A stretch of DNA of 51,760 nucleotides from contig JANSYM010000014.1 in NCBI GenBank assembly GCA_024742355.1, positions 1 to 51,760 of the forward strand, given 5' to 3'. Origin of the DNA: Hyphomonadaceae bacterium (GTDB lineage: Bacteria; Pseudomonadota; Alphaproteobacteria; Caulobacterales; Hyphomonadaceae). The translations under genes and the position numbers were made by a program. This document shows, in pieces, positions 15,010 to 22,873 of this stretch (positions within the stretch are counted from its first letter, which is position 1; the number at the start of each line of letters is the position of its first letter). Under the pieces are notes generated by a model. The model saw nothing but the letters and a program-made list of their open reading frames with translations. It made no database searches and was not told where the DNA came from.

Positions 15010-15040
15010 GCGCAGACTTAGGCGGGCGATCGCCGGATCG

Positions 15041-16015
15041 TCAACTTGCGGAGGTTCGCGTTGCGACGTTGTCGTCCAGAATCTCAAGCAGTGTGTGCGG
15101 CGACCTGTACGGTACAAACAGGTCGCCAGACGGCGCGAAAACGATCGGGAAATCGAAATGACTGGACTGTTCTTCCATCCGGGACTTCCAGTCTTCGATG
15201 GTTTCGTGCCCGCACAGGATGACGCCGTCTATGTCCCGAAAGAAACTCGCATCGACTTTTGTGTCGTGCACCAGCGCCATTTGCAGATCATAATAAACCA
15301 TCTCTGGAGTCATGTGCTGAAGCAGCAGGGACGCGGCTTCGAAGTCGGACGCGTTCTCGGCGACATATTCAATGTCACCCGCGCTCTTCTGGGCAAATTG
15401 TCGATAGAACCAGAGCGGGTTGCGCCGAAGTGCCGATTTCAGGCCCAGAACCGTAAACCGCAAGCCACCTTTCGAAGTCAGGGTCTGACGGATCATCGAT
15501 TGCATCCATCGCGGCCGGACAATGTCCCAGACATCCTGGTGGAAGAGAGGGTTGGAGAACACCGCGAACTGAACGTTCCGACTGAGTTTGCTCAAGCGGA
15601 CGCAGACGGAATTCGCGGTACCAAGGCCCAATAAGACTGCGTCGCTCAGACCCATGGTGTCGAGCAGACGTTGCAAGAGAGCGGCTTCGGTGATCGCCGC
15701 CGCGCCGTTCCGGATTTCCTTTGCCGAGAGCAGGGCGCGCGGCAGGCCCGGCGCGCCGCCAAAGCCTGGACGGCGCACGAAAATAACCTGGTAGCCGGCA
15801 TTCCACATCAGGTCACAAAACACCTGTGATGGCGGCATGGGGAGTTCGATGGAATTGATGATGACCAGTGGCGTCAACTCGGTCAGGTGTTGCCGATAGA
15901 TCATGACGTCGATTTCGATGGCAGATTCATCAATCAAGACCGGCCGCACCGTGCGGGGATCGATCGAGTCCTGAACTGGCTCAGGCGGGCGAACGGCGTG
16001 TACAGGCCCTAACAT
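15041..16015 (-). CDS. alpha/beta hydrolase-like protein with altered nucleophile elbow
   Basis: A 324-residue protein with an alpha/beta-hydrolase fold: a TPLVIINSIELP strand, GYQVIFVRRPGFGG (the usual RGxG-like loop), a helix, then VLLGLGTANSV where the nucleophile elbow GxSxG is expected. The C-terminal strands hold VILCGHETIEDW and FAPSGDLFVPYRSPHTLLEI, where the acid and histidine normally sit. The elbow reads GLGTAN, with threonine where serine normally stands, so ordinary esterase chemistry is doubtful. It may be an acyl-binding or signalling relative. It follows a terminator and looks like its own transcription unit. Confidence 0.7.
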   Translation of the reverse strand: MLGPVHAVRPPEPVQDSIDPRTVRPVLIDESAIEIDVMIYRQHLTELTPLVIINSIELPMPPSQVFCDLMWNAGYQVIFVRRPGFGGAPGLPRALLSAKEIRNGAAAITEAALLQRLLDTMGLSDAVLLGLGTANSVCVRLSKLSRNVQFAVFSNPLFHQDVWDIVRPRWMQSMIRQTLTSKGGLRFTVLGLKSALRRNPLWFYRQFAQKSAGDIEYVAENASDFEAASLLLQHMTPEMVYYDLQMALVHDTKVDASFFRDIDGVILCGHETIEDWKSRMEEQSSHFDFPIVFAPSGDLFVPYRSPHTLLEILDDNVATRTSAS

Positions 16016-16102
16016 GGGCGCGGGTTATAGTATCACGGGGTTGTGCTGTCGAATCGCAGCACGCGCTGGACGAGTGGATTTTAGCCTTTCAGACAAAGGA
16101 AA

Positions 16103-16127
16103 ACCCCAGCCGGAACTCGGCTGGGGT
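16103..16127 (-). terminator. Rho-independent terminator of the 26-residue peptide gene
   Basis: ACCCCAGCCG pairs with CGGCTGGGGT around a five-base loop, followed on the minus strand by TTTTCCTT. It lies 83 bases after the stop of the small peptide gene and before the alpha/beta hydrolase-like gene, separating the two units. Confidence 0.75.
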
Positions 16128-16209
16128 CCGTGAGCCGGATGGCTCTTGAATCCTTGGCTGCGTTCAACTCTGCGGGACGTTAGCCGACGCAGGCAGCCTC
16201 AAGACCGTG

Positions 16210-16290
16210 TCAGGAGGTTCGCGGAGGCTGCTCCATGAAACCCTTGACACAAACGGATCCAATCACCGTTCCTGGTTTCTCACTCGACAT
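16210..16290 (-). CDS. 26-residue peptide with exceptional ribosome binding site
   Basis: A short frame that begins MSSEKPGTVIGSVCVKG and ends with FMEQPPRTS. It is soluble, has one cysteine, and shows no signal peptide or membrane span. The gene structure is what makes it credible. GAAAGGAGGTGATCCA directly precedes the ATG and pairs with the whole 3' tail of 16S rRNA; a sigma-54-like promoter match and a leader hairpin lie upstream; and a terminator lies downstream. No peptide-modifying enzyme is adjacent, so a modified natural product is not supported. A regulator, a signalling peptide or a highly translated leader are all open. A 26-codon frame exists on the other strand but with a weaker site. 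Confidence 0.6.
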   Translation of the reverse strand: MSSEKPGTVIGSVCVKGFMEQPPRTS

Positions 16291-16306
16291 TGGATCACCT
16301 CCTTTC
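16291..16306 (-). promoter_or_regulatory. extended 16-nt Shine-Dalgarno
   Basis: The minus strand reads GAAAGGAGGTGATCCA immediately before the start codon at 16290. All 16 bases are complementary to the conserved 3' end of 16S rRNA (TGGATCACCTCCTTTC). Ordinary sites in this window match four to seven bases. The AGGAGG core lies seven bases from the ATG, the optimal distance. Confidence 0.75.
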
Positions 16307-16323
16307 AGCTGTTGAACGACTAT

Positions 16324-16375
16324 GTCCGGACTGAATTTCTTTCCGGACGCTTAGAATTAAGCATGACTCGTGCCT
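16324..16375 (-). promoter_or_regulatory. sigma-54-like promoter and leader hairpin
   Basis: On the minus strand AGGCACGAGTCATGCT (16375-16360) matches the sigma-54 consensus TGGCACGNNNNTTGCW at 10 of 12 fixed positions, with the essential GG and GC correctly spaced. Transcription would begin near 16349, right at a hairpin GTCCGGA (16348-16342) pairing TCCGGAC (16330-16324) around 11 bases. This leaves about 33 unpaired bases before the start codon. The match is by eye, and sigma-54 use is a prediction. Confidence 0.4.
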
Positions 16376-16427
16376 AATGAAAGGTGAATCTGAGGCGCTC
16401 ACGAGATAATTTAATCTTGTGAACCAA

Positions 16428-16460
16428 AGACACCCGCTGACATTTTGCCAGCGGGTGTCT
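16428..16460 (-). terminator. hairpin terminator after the RcnB-like gene
   Basis: AGACACCCGCTG and CAGCGGGTGTCT form a perfect 12-bp stem around a nine-base loop, 41 bases after the stop of the arginine-rich gene. The minus-strand tail TTTGGTTC is only moderately T-rich. Confidence 0.75.
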
Positions 16461-16501
16461 CTGAGTAGGCGCTGCGTCGCGCCTGGAGGAATGAGGGCGG
16501 G

Positions 16502-17593
16502 CTAGTCGGCCAGGGCTCCGATGACGAGGCCGATAATCGCGCCTGTGGCAATCGATGCCAGGATCGCATCGCCGCTATCATAGTCGTGGACCCAGTGATA
16601 ACCATAAGGCGGCTCGTACAGACCCCAATAATCATAATCACCGATGATGATTGTGTGGTCGTGATAGCCATAATGTCCACCGATCCGATAGCGCGGCACA
16701 TAGTGGCTATTGTACACGAAGCTGAACGTTGGCCGCGAGTAGTAATAGAATGGACGGTGGCCACCCCAGTAGAAGGCACGCGGTGAATAGTGCCGGAAAT
16801 TATGACGACGGTGGTGCCGACGATAATGGTAGCCATTGTGATAGCGGTAATGTCGATTGAAATTCCGGTGATTTCGCCAATGCCGATCGTAACGCCGACC
16901 GTGATTGTATCCGCGATTATACGAATTGTTGCGAATGCGTCGGTTTTCACGACGGTTCTGTGCGCGGCGCTCAGCACGACGTTCATAACGACGATCTTCG
17001 CGGCGTTCGGCGCGCCGTTCCTGACGGCGTTCATAACGTCTGTCTTCTCGGCGTTCCGCGCGACGCTCCTGCCGACGCTCATAGCGGCGATCGTCACGTC
17101 GTTCTGCGCGGCGCTCGGCTCGGCGTTCCTGACGGCGCTCTGCCTGGCGATTATCGCTACGGACCTCGCGACGACGCTCTGCCTGACGGTCATTGCGGCG
17201 CTCAGCCCGGCGTTCCTGGCGGCGCTCCATCTGACGATCGTCTCGTCTGGCATCCCGGCGTCGTTCCTGACGTCGCTCGGCTCGGCGTTCTCCGCCGCGC
17301 AATTCGCCGGTGTCACGGCGGGTCATGCTGCGTTCGCCGCGAATCTGACTTTGTCCGGTGTTGACGTCTCGGCGGCGTTCGCGCCGCTCTGAACGTTCTC
17401 CGCGTCGGCGCTCGCCACGTGCCTGATTGTTTCGCTGGCGATCGGCGCGCCTTTCGGCTCGCTGCTGTTGAGTTTGCGGCCTGGCATCGCGCTCGGTGCG
17501 CTGCCCGCGGTCGGCATAGGCCACCGGCGCAAGCGTCGCGGATGCCAAGGCGATTGCGGCTACGCTGGACGTCAATTTTGAGAGGATGGACAT
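16502..17593 (-). CDS. arginine-rich exported protein with RcnB-like C-terminus
   Basis: A 363-residue protein. The signal peptide MSILSKLTSSVAAIALASAT ends at AYA-DRG. Residues 30-215 are an extreme low-complexity tract of Arg, Glu, Asp and Gln, built from units such as AERREDRRYERRQERR repeated several times. Residues 215-290 switch to His, Tyr, Arg and Asn. The C-terminus (YRIGGHYGYHDHTIIIGDYD, then YGYHWVHDYDSGDAILAS) fits the RcnB family, periplasmic proteins tied to nickel/cobalt homeostasis, and closes with a GAIIGLVIGALAD segment. The start at 17593 has an excellent AGGAGGG site. Metal or polyanion binding in the envelope is inferred. Open frames in shifted registers come from the repeated codons. 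Confidence 0.82.
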   Translation of the reverse strand: MSILSKLTSSVAAIALASATLAPVAYADRGQRTERDARPQTQQQRAERRADRQRNNQARGERRRGERSERRERRRDVNTGQSQIRGERSMTRRDTGELRGGERRAERRQERRRDARRDDRQMERRQERRAERRNDRQAERRREVRSDNRQAERRQERRAERRAERRDDRRYERRQERRAERREDRRYERRQERRAERREDRRYERRAERRAQNRRENRRIRNNSYNRGYNHGRRYDRHWRNHRNFNRHYRYHNGYHYRRHHRRHNFRHYSPRAFYWGGHRPFYYYSRPTFSFVYNSHYVPRYRIGGHYGYHDHTIIIGDYDYWGLYEPPYGYHWVHDYDSGDAILASIATGAIIGLVIGALAD

Positions 17594-17710
17594 CAAGGCC
17601 CTCCTTTCCTGGTTCGGCGCCCCCACGGCACCCACGGTTTCGGCTGCTCGTGACAAGCCTTGCAGCTCAACCTAGTTAGACTGCCTGAATTGACCCTGAA
17701 CGGAGCTTTC

Positions 17711-18145
17711 ATGTCGAACCGCGATCACGTGTTTGTGACGGAGACTATCCAGATCCCGGAATGGGAGCTGAGCGAGCGGTTTATCCGGGCGTCGGGGCCG
17801 GGCGGGCAGAACGTCAACAAGGTCTCGACGGCCGTACAGCTGCGCTGGAATGTGGTGGCGAGTTCCATCCCGGCTGCTGTAAAAGCGCGGTTCCGTCGCC
17901 GCTATGGCGCGCGCCTGACCCAGGAAGGGGATCTCATCCTGGAAGCCAAGGATCATCGCAGTCAGGGGCTCAACCGCGAAGCTGCGCGAAAGCGCCTGGC
18001 CGACATGGTGCGCACTGTTGCTGAACCGCCGCGTAAGCGAATCAAGACCAAGCCGACACGCGCTTCGATCCGTCGCCGACTCGACTCAAAAAAACAGCGC
18101 AGCGCTGTGAAAGCGCTGCGCGGAAAAGTGAATAAAGACGAATAG
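17711..18145 (+). CDS. arfB: alternative ribosome-rescue factor ArfB (peptidyl-tRNA hydrolase)
   Basis: A 144-residue protein that frees ribosomes stalled on mRNAs without stop codons by hydrolysing peptidyl-tRNA. The catalytic GGQ is at residues 31-33 in RASGPGGQNVNKVSTAVQLR, followed by the family segment HRSQGLNREAARKRL. The C-terminal tail (residues 110-144) is highly basic, including KRIKTKPTRASIRRR, and threads into the empty mRNA channel. Length and layout match the YaeJ/ArfB group and not RF1/RF2. The start at 17711 is the internal ATG; the longer frame begins 51 bases earlier with unconserved residues. Confidence 0.93.
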   Translation: MSNRDHVFVTETIQIPEWELSERFIRASGPGGQNVNKVSTAVQLRWNVVASSIPAAVKARFRRRYGARLTQEGDLILEAKDHRSQGLNREAARKRLADMVRTVAEPPRKRIKTKPTRASIRRRLDSKKQRSAVKALRGKVNKDE

Positions 18146-18153
18146 AGCGCCAG

Positions 18154-18981
18154 TTATGGCCGGTTGAGGCGGCCCTGCTGATAGGCGGCAATACAGTCGG
18201 CAGAATCGCGTTTGACGTGGCTATCGGTGGTCAGGATGGACCGCCCTTCGCCGGTGAAACGATTATCGTCGCACGTATTGTCATCCGCATATTCACCGGA
18301 ATTGTTGCCGAAATGCAGGTACATCGTGATCGTTCCAGCATCGTACAGCGTGCGACAGTCCGTGGCATCGTGCAGCACATGATTGCGCTGATACGTCCAC
18401 TCGTCGCCATCCTCATGGAATCGGGCGTCGTCGCAGGCATCATCATTGGCGTAGCTGCCTGAATCATCGCCCCACTCGATCTGCGCAGTGGTGAGCTTTG
18501 TCTCTTTCTCTTCTTCCTTGTTTTCCTCGATCACCTGTTCAGTGATCGCGTGCGTCGTGACCAGGCTGAGGCGCAGGTTTTGCAGCGTCTGGCCGTGATC
18601 GAGAATCATGTAGCGCGACAAGTACAGGCTGCCATCATCCAGTTGAGACGCCTTGATTGCGGACCATCTGCGATTGATGGAATTGGCATCATCAGCCGTG
18701 AAACTGCCTTCCAGAACAAGATAAGTCTCCATGCCCAGGCAGGTGGTTGATTCTTCGCACGCTTTGCCTTCGACCGCGAAAATCAGGCCATTGGCATCTT
18801 CGCCAACCAGGCCGACGCCCGTGCTCAGATCCTGGGTGACAGTAAAGCCCGCAGATTCGATCACATAGCGCATTTCTGCTTTGGTCACGGAGGTGACGAG
18901 TTCAGCATCACGGCTGGTATCCTGGGCCTGCGCGCCGAGGCAAAGTCCCAGAGTCAGCAGACTAGCGGTTATGGTTTTCAT
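18154..18981 (-). CDS. exported YbjN-domain protein with two Cys/Asp-rich repeats
   Basis: A 275-residue secreted protein. MKTITASLLTLGLCLGAQAQ is a signal peptide; a GAGGGA ribosome site precedes it. Residues 25-150 look like the YbjN fold, a type III secretion chaperone-like module (TKAEMRYVIESAGFTVTQDL; YLSRYMILDHG). After an acidic linker ENKEEEKETK come two tandem modules of about 50 residues: GDDSGSYANDDACDDARF then GNNSGEYADDNTCDDNRF. Each ends in a DxxDCxxxYxxG motif, so there is a cysteine pair and an acidic cluster per module, suggesting calcium and a disulfide. I have seen this WANDGECDDPRF-like module at the end of other secreted proteins. Convergent with arfB. Confidence 0.8.
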   Translation of the reverse strand: MKTITASLLTLGLCLGAQAQDTSRDAELVTSVTKAEMRYVIESAGFTVTQDLSTGVGLVGEDANGLIFAVEGKACEESTTCLGMETYLVLEGSFTADDANSINRRWSAIKASQLDDGSLYLSRYMILDHGQTLQNLRLSLVTTHAITEQVIEENKEEEKETKLTTAQIEWGDDSGSYANDDACDDARFHEDGDEWTYQRNHVLHDATDCRTLYDAGTITMYLHFGNNSGEYADDNTCDDNRFTGEGRSILTTDSHVKRDSADCIAAYQQGRLNRP

Positions 18982-19148
18982 AATTGTCCCTCAATCTCTT
19001 TTCGCGCGGTGCGCCGGTTTCCGAATCCCAGGCCACGGTCACACTTTCATGACAAAATGGCAAGGAATGGGCAGCGCTGGATTTTGATGAATGCCACCCG
19101 AATGGCCCGCTCAGGCTCAGTTGAAATGGCATATGTATTCCTGCAGCC

Positions 19149-19676
19149 ATGATGAAACGCATCATGAAACCTCGAGCAGCCGCGCTTGCCCTTGCGGCGC
19201 CTCTGCTCTTCACTGCGCCGGCGCTCGCCGACCAAGGCAAATCGAGCACGCGCGTCAATGGCACGATTTCGATTCAGACCGAGAATGGTGGTCTTCACCT
19301 CAATCTCGGCGATCGTGGCTATCGGTCTTATGGCTACAATACTGGTCGTCATTATGGTCACAATAACCGCCGCGATGTACGTCGCATGAAACGCCGGGCC
19401 ATCCGTGCCTGTCGCCGCGCGATCCGCGCCGAGGCTGATTATCTTGGCTTCCGAGATGTCGACTTTGACGATGGACGTTATGCTGAACGCATCGGCCCTC
19501 GCGGCTTCCGTGTGACATTCAATGAGGTCGAATTCGAAGGTCGCCGCCGCGACTTTGAACGCCCGGTCACCTGTATCGTCCGACGCGGCGACGAGGTCCG
19601 TCAAATCCACGGTATTCCGCGACGCGGGGACCGAGGACATCGCCGCGGTCATCGCGGGCATCGCGGCTACTACTAG
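19149..19676 (+). CDS. exported basic hypothetical protein
   Basis: A 175-residue protein with a signal peptide (RAAALALAAPLLFTAPALA, cleaved before DQGKSS). The mature part has a tyrosine/glycine stretch, then an arginine-rich helix (RRDVRRMKRRAIRACRRAIR), a beta-rich core (GPRGFRVTFNEVEFEG), and a C-terminal RRGDRGHRRGHRGHRGYY tail. Two cysteines (RACRR and VTCIV) could form a disulfide. No family is recognised. Two starts two residues apart (MMKRIM) are possible, neither with a strong ribosome site. A terminator follows closely. It resembles the other basic exported protein in the window in style only. Confidence 0.75.
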   Translation: MMKRIMKPRAAALALAAPLLFTAPALADQGKSSTRVNGTISIQTENGGLHLNLGDRGYRSYGYNTGRHYGHNNRRDVRRMKRRAIRACRRAIRAEADYLGFRDVDFDDGRYAERIGPRGFRVTFNEVEFEGRRRDFERPVTCIVRRGDEVRQIHGIPRRGDRGHRRGHRGHRGYY

Positions 19677-19713
19677 AACCAGCCAGCGATACTTTCAGAA
19701 TGAAAGGCATAAG

Positions 19714-19742
19714 ACGGGCTTCCCCTCGGGGAGGCCCGTTTT
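19714..19742 (+). terminator. Rho-independent terminator
   Basis: ACGGGCTTCCCC pairs with GGGGAGGCCCGT (one G-T pair) and is followed by TTTT. It lies 37 bases after the stop of the basic exported protein and separates it from pccB. Confidence 0.85.
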
Positions 19743-19821
19743 GCCGTTCTGTCGCCTTGCCCTTCGCGAGCGCAGCATTAAAACCCGTGCCAGACGAAGA
19801 TTTTCGGGGAGGTGAACCCAG

Positions 19822-21354
19822 ATGCAGGACGTGATCGAAGCGCTTGAGGCCCGGCGGGAAAAAGCTCGAATGGGCGGCGGCAAGGCCCGCATTGAACGCC
19901 AGCACGAAAAGGGCAAACTGACCGCCCGCGAACGCGTCCAGCTGCTGCTCGATGATGGCAGTTTCGAAGAAACCGACATGTTCGTAGAGCATCGCAGCCA
20001 CGATTTCGGCATGGAAAAGCAGCGCATCCCCGGCGATGGCGTGGTCACTGGGCTCGGCACCGTGAATGGGCGCCTGGTCTATGTCTTCTCCAAGGATTTC
20101 ACCGTCTTCGGCGGCTCACTGTCGCTGGCGCAGTCTGAGAAAATCGTGAAGGTCCAGAAGGCGGCGGCGAAAGTCGGAGCGCCGGTCATCGGCATTTTCG
20201 ACGCCGGCGGCGCGCGCATCCAGGAAGGCGTCGACAGCCTTGCCGGGTATGCCGACATCTTCATGGAGAATGTCCTCTCATCCGGTGTGATCCCGCAAAT
20301 CTCCGTGATTATGGGGCCGTGCGCCGGCGGCGATGTCTATTCGCCAGCGCTCACGGATTTCATCTTCATGGTGAAGGACACGTCTTACATGTACGTCACC
20401 GGCCCGGACGTGGTGAAGACCGTGACCAATGAGGAAGTGACCCACGAAACGCTGGGCGGCGCCTCGGTCCATGCGGCGAAATCCGGCGTTGTCGATGGCG
20501 CCTTCGAGAATGATATCGAAGCGCTGACGCAGATGCGGCGCCTAATCGATTTCCTGCCGGGCTCGAACCGCGAAGAACCGCCGGTGCGCCCGAGCTATGA
20601 TACGATTGAGCGCGAGGATGCCAGCCTCGACACGCTGATCCCGGACAATCCGAACCAGCCCTATGATATGAAAGAGCTGATCGAGAAGACCGTCGATGAA
20701 GGCGACTTCTTTGAAATCAGCCCGGCCTTTGGCGCCAATATCATATGCGGCTTCGGCCGAATGGAAGGCTCGACCGTCGGCTTTGTCGCCAACCAGCCGA
20801 TGACGCTGGCCGGCGTGCTCGACATCGACGCCTCGCGCAAGGGCGCCCGGTTTGTGCGTTTCTGTGACTGTTTCAACATCCCGATTGTCACCTTCGTGGA
20901 CGTGCCGGGCTTCATGCCGGGCACCAAGCAGGAATATGGCGGCCTCATCAAACACGGCGCCAAACTGCTCTTCGCCTATGCCGAGGCGACGGTACCGAAA
21001 GTCACCGTGATCACCCGCAAGGCCTATGGCGGTGCGTATGATGTGATGAGCTCCAAACACCTGCGCGGTGATGTGAACTATGCCTGGCCGACCGCCGAAA
21101 TCGCGGTGATGGGCGCCAAGGGCGCGGTTGAGATCATCTTCCGCAAGGATATTGGCGACGAGGCCAAGATTGCCGAGCACACACAGAATTACGAAGACAA
21201 TTTCGCCAACCCGTATGTCGCCGCCCGCAAGGGCTATATCGATGATATCATCATGCCGCACTCAACCCGGCGGCGGGTGGCCAAGGCCTTGCGGACGCTG
21301 AAAGGCAAAGAGCTCAGCAATCCGTGGAAGAAGCACGATAATATTCCGCTTTAG
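19822..21354 (+). CDS. pccB: propionyl-CoA carboxylase beta chain (carboxyltransferase)
   Basis: A 510-residue carboxyltransferase subunit that moves carboxyl from biotin to propionyl-CoA, giving methylmalonyl-CoA for propionate, odd-chain and branched-chain breakdown. Both crotonase-like halves are present. The first carries [20 protein letters not shown] and [17 protein letters not shown]; the second carries [36 protein letters not shown] and [17 protein letters not shown]. Length is as expected for PccB. A GGAGGTGA ribosome site precedes the ATG. The biotin-bearing alpha chain is not in the window. The exact acyl-CoA (propionyl versus related) rests on family resemblance. Confidence 0.94.
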   Translation: MQDVIEALEARREKARMGGGKARIERQHEKGKLTARERVQLLLDDGSFEETDMFVEHRSHDFGMEKQRIPGDGVVTGLGTVNGRLVYVFSKDFTVFGGSLSLAQSEKIVKVQKAAAKVGAPVIGIFDAGGARIQEGVDSLAGYADIFMENVLSSGVIPQISVIMGPCAGGDVYSPALTDFIFMVKDTSYMYVTGPDVVKTVTNEEVTHETLGGASVHAAKSGVVDGAFENDIEALTQMRRLIDFLPGSNREEPPVRPSYDTIEREDASLDTLIPDNPNQPYDMKELIEKTVDEGDFFEISPAFGANIICGFGRMEGSTVGFVANQPMTLAGVLDIDASRKGARFVRFCDCFNIPIVTFVDVPGFMPGTKQEYGGLIKHGAKLLFAYAEATVPKVTVITRKAYGGAYDVMSSKHLRGDVNYAWPTAEIAVMGAKGAVEIIFRKDIGDEAKIAEHTQNYEDNFANPYVAARKGYIDDIIMPHSTRRRVAKALRTLKGKELSNPWKKHDNIPL

Positions 21355-21374
21355 ATCCGAGCCTTAAAAAAGGC

Positions 21375-21479
21375 CCTCATCCTGAGCGAAGTCGAAGGAT
21401 AAAGGGCCGTGCTTCCTGAAAGCCCGCCTCGTCCTTCGACCCTCGATCACGTCGAGGGCAAGCTTCGCTCAGGATGAGG
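21375..21479. repeat. REP-like element, copy with 23-bp palindromic insertion
   Basis: This is the reverse complement of the 82-bp element at 767-848, nearly base for base, except that its right arm is interrupted after CCTTCGA by 23 bases containing CCCTCGATCACGTCGAGGG, itself a small palindrome; the arm then resumes at CTTCGCTCAGGATGAGG. The size difference (105 versus 82) equals the insert exactly. Like the first copy it lies between convergent stop codons, here pccB and the TadG-like gene. Confidence 0.85.
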
Positions 21480-21498
21480 CTAGACTGGACTTGTCGTC

Positions 21499-22716
21499 TT
21501 AATTCACCAGCGTCAGTTGCGAAAGCTGGCTCGCAATCGCGTCATACGCGGCCAACAACTCCGTACCATTGCCAGCGTCGAAGAAGCGGCTGTCATCGCC
21601 GGTGCAATTCTTCAGCGTGTTCTTGGCCGAGGTCGGGGCCTGGAAGGCGACGGCATAGATACGGACGCCGGCGTCGCGCATTTTTCCGCACATCTTCTTG
21701 GCTTGCGTGTTGCTGTCGCCCATGCCGGGATCATAGCTCATATTGAACTGGCCATCAGTCATCAGGACCACCGCCTTGACCGAGTGCGGCTCGGTATAGG
21801 AGAGCGGCGCCGAAGCGGTTGGCCAGACATCATCCCAGTCCGGCGCAACCAGGTACCATGACCAGGCAACGCCCAGGTGACCTGCGGTCATGCCTCCAGC
21901 GGTCAGGCTGTCAATTGCAGTGTCAAAGGCGGTCAGGTCATAAGTCAGCGGCAACAGGCTGGAGTCCGGGCAGGACCCGGCCTCGTCGCCGACATATTTG
22001 CCAAGCTGCGGCTCATCATCGGTCCAGGCCGCTGTGCCGACGCGCTCTGACACGCAGACTTTGTCGAGGCCATCGCCATCCGAATCATCATTGGCAGGAT
22101 TGCCCTGGGCTTCATTGCCATACACGCCGGCATTCACCGCTGCTGCATAGCTGACAAAGGAAATCCGCACGCGGTCGCCAGAGGTTGGCGTGATCAACGT
22201 GCTAGCGGTTTGCTTGGCCGCCGCTTTCAGGTCGGTCAGCTTCTGACCGTCCATCGAACCGGAAACGTCCAGCATCAAGGCGAGGTCAAGCTTGGTCAGG
22301 TTGGCGCGCGCCGTCGACTGGCTCACAGAGTCCATGTCTTCGCGGGTCAGGCCGGCGCCAAGCAAGGTTGGCGTCTTGCACGAGGCCTGGACCATGACAG
22401 TGCCAGTCGCGCGGTTCACGGTGACGGTTGAATCCAGGCAAGTGACGTCGCCATGGCGCCCGAGCAGGTTCGCTTTATACGCGCCTTGCGCGATCGCCTC
22501 GATTTCAGAATCTGTCTTGGTCGCATCTTCCAGCGCCCGCGCTCCGGCGAGGGAGGCGGCATCGATCGCCGCTTGCAGCTGCTGGTTGGAACTCAGATGG
22601 CGTGAACTGTCGATCGCAAATGCGCCCACCAGAAGCAGGGGCACTGAAATCAGTGCAAAAATCATCGCTACATTGCCGCGCGTATTGCGCGCAAAATCTA
22701 CGCAGGTCGTCCTCAT
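21499..22716 (-). CDS. TadG-like pilus-assembly protein with von Willebrand A domain
   Basis: A 405-residue protein. The N-terminus FARNTRGNVAMIFALISVPL is the Tad/TadE-like segment: a short basic stretch, GNxA, then a membrane helix. An AIDAASLAGARAL helix follows. A vWA domain begins near residue 150 with the metal-binding DVSGSMDGQK and continues through VVLMTDGQFNM. Such proteins serve the Tad (Flp) pilus or surface attachment; the rest of a tad locus is not present here. The start at 22716 has a GGGAGA site about ten bases upstream; longer frames add residues without the conserved opening. Convergent with pccB across the repeat. Confidence 0.87.
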   Translation of the reverse strand: MRTTCVDFARNTRGNVAMIFALISVPLLLVGAFAIDSSRHLSSNQQLQAAIDAASLAGARALEDATKTDSEIEAIAQGAYKANLLGRHGDVTCLDSTVTVNRATGTVMVQASCKTPTLLGAGLTREDMDSVSQSTARANLTKLDLALMLDVSGSMDGQKLTDLKAAAKQTASTLITPTSGDRVRISFVSYAAAVNAGVYGNEAQGNPANDDSDGDGLDKVCVSERVGTAAWTDDEPQLGKYVGDEAGSCPDSSLLPLTYDLTAFDTAIDSLTAGGMTAGHLGVAWSWYLVAPDWDDVWPTASAPLSYTEPHSVKAVVLMTDGQFNMSYDPGMGDSNTQAKKMCGKMRDAGVRIYAVAFQAPTSAKNTLKNCTGDDSRFFDAGNGTELLAAYDAIASQLSQLTLVN

Positions 22717-22873
22717 TACGTGTGTCTCCCGAGTGCCATAAGGGCACATCCACGTTGTACTCGCGTAATAGGCGAGCAATCCTCGTGCCAATTCGCGTCT
22801 TAGGAATTAAGTAACCTTACTGCGACGGTGAGGGGCCTTGCTGCGGGGGCGTGGATACGGAATAAAAACGCAA

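Noticed and set aside
16291..16306. Plus-strand TGGATCACCTCCTTTC equals the 3' end of 16S rRNA
   Set aside because: No other 16S sequence precedes it; it is better explained as the complement of a minus-strand ribosome binding site.
16235..16315. Plus-strand 26-codon frame opposite the small peptide, with GGAGG upstream
   Set aside because: Its ribosome site is ordinary, no terminator follows on its strand and the promoter and terminator signals fit the minus strand.
16411..17316. Shifted-frame open stretch of 301 codons over the arginine-rich gene
   Set aside because: It arises from the repeated arginine codons; it lacks a signal peptide and a sensible start, unlike the 16502-17593 frame.
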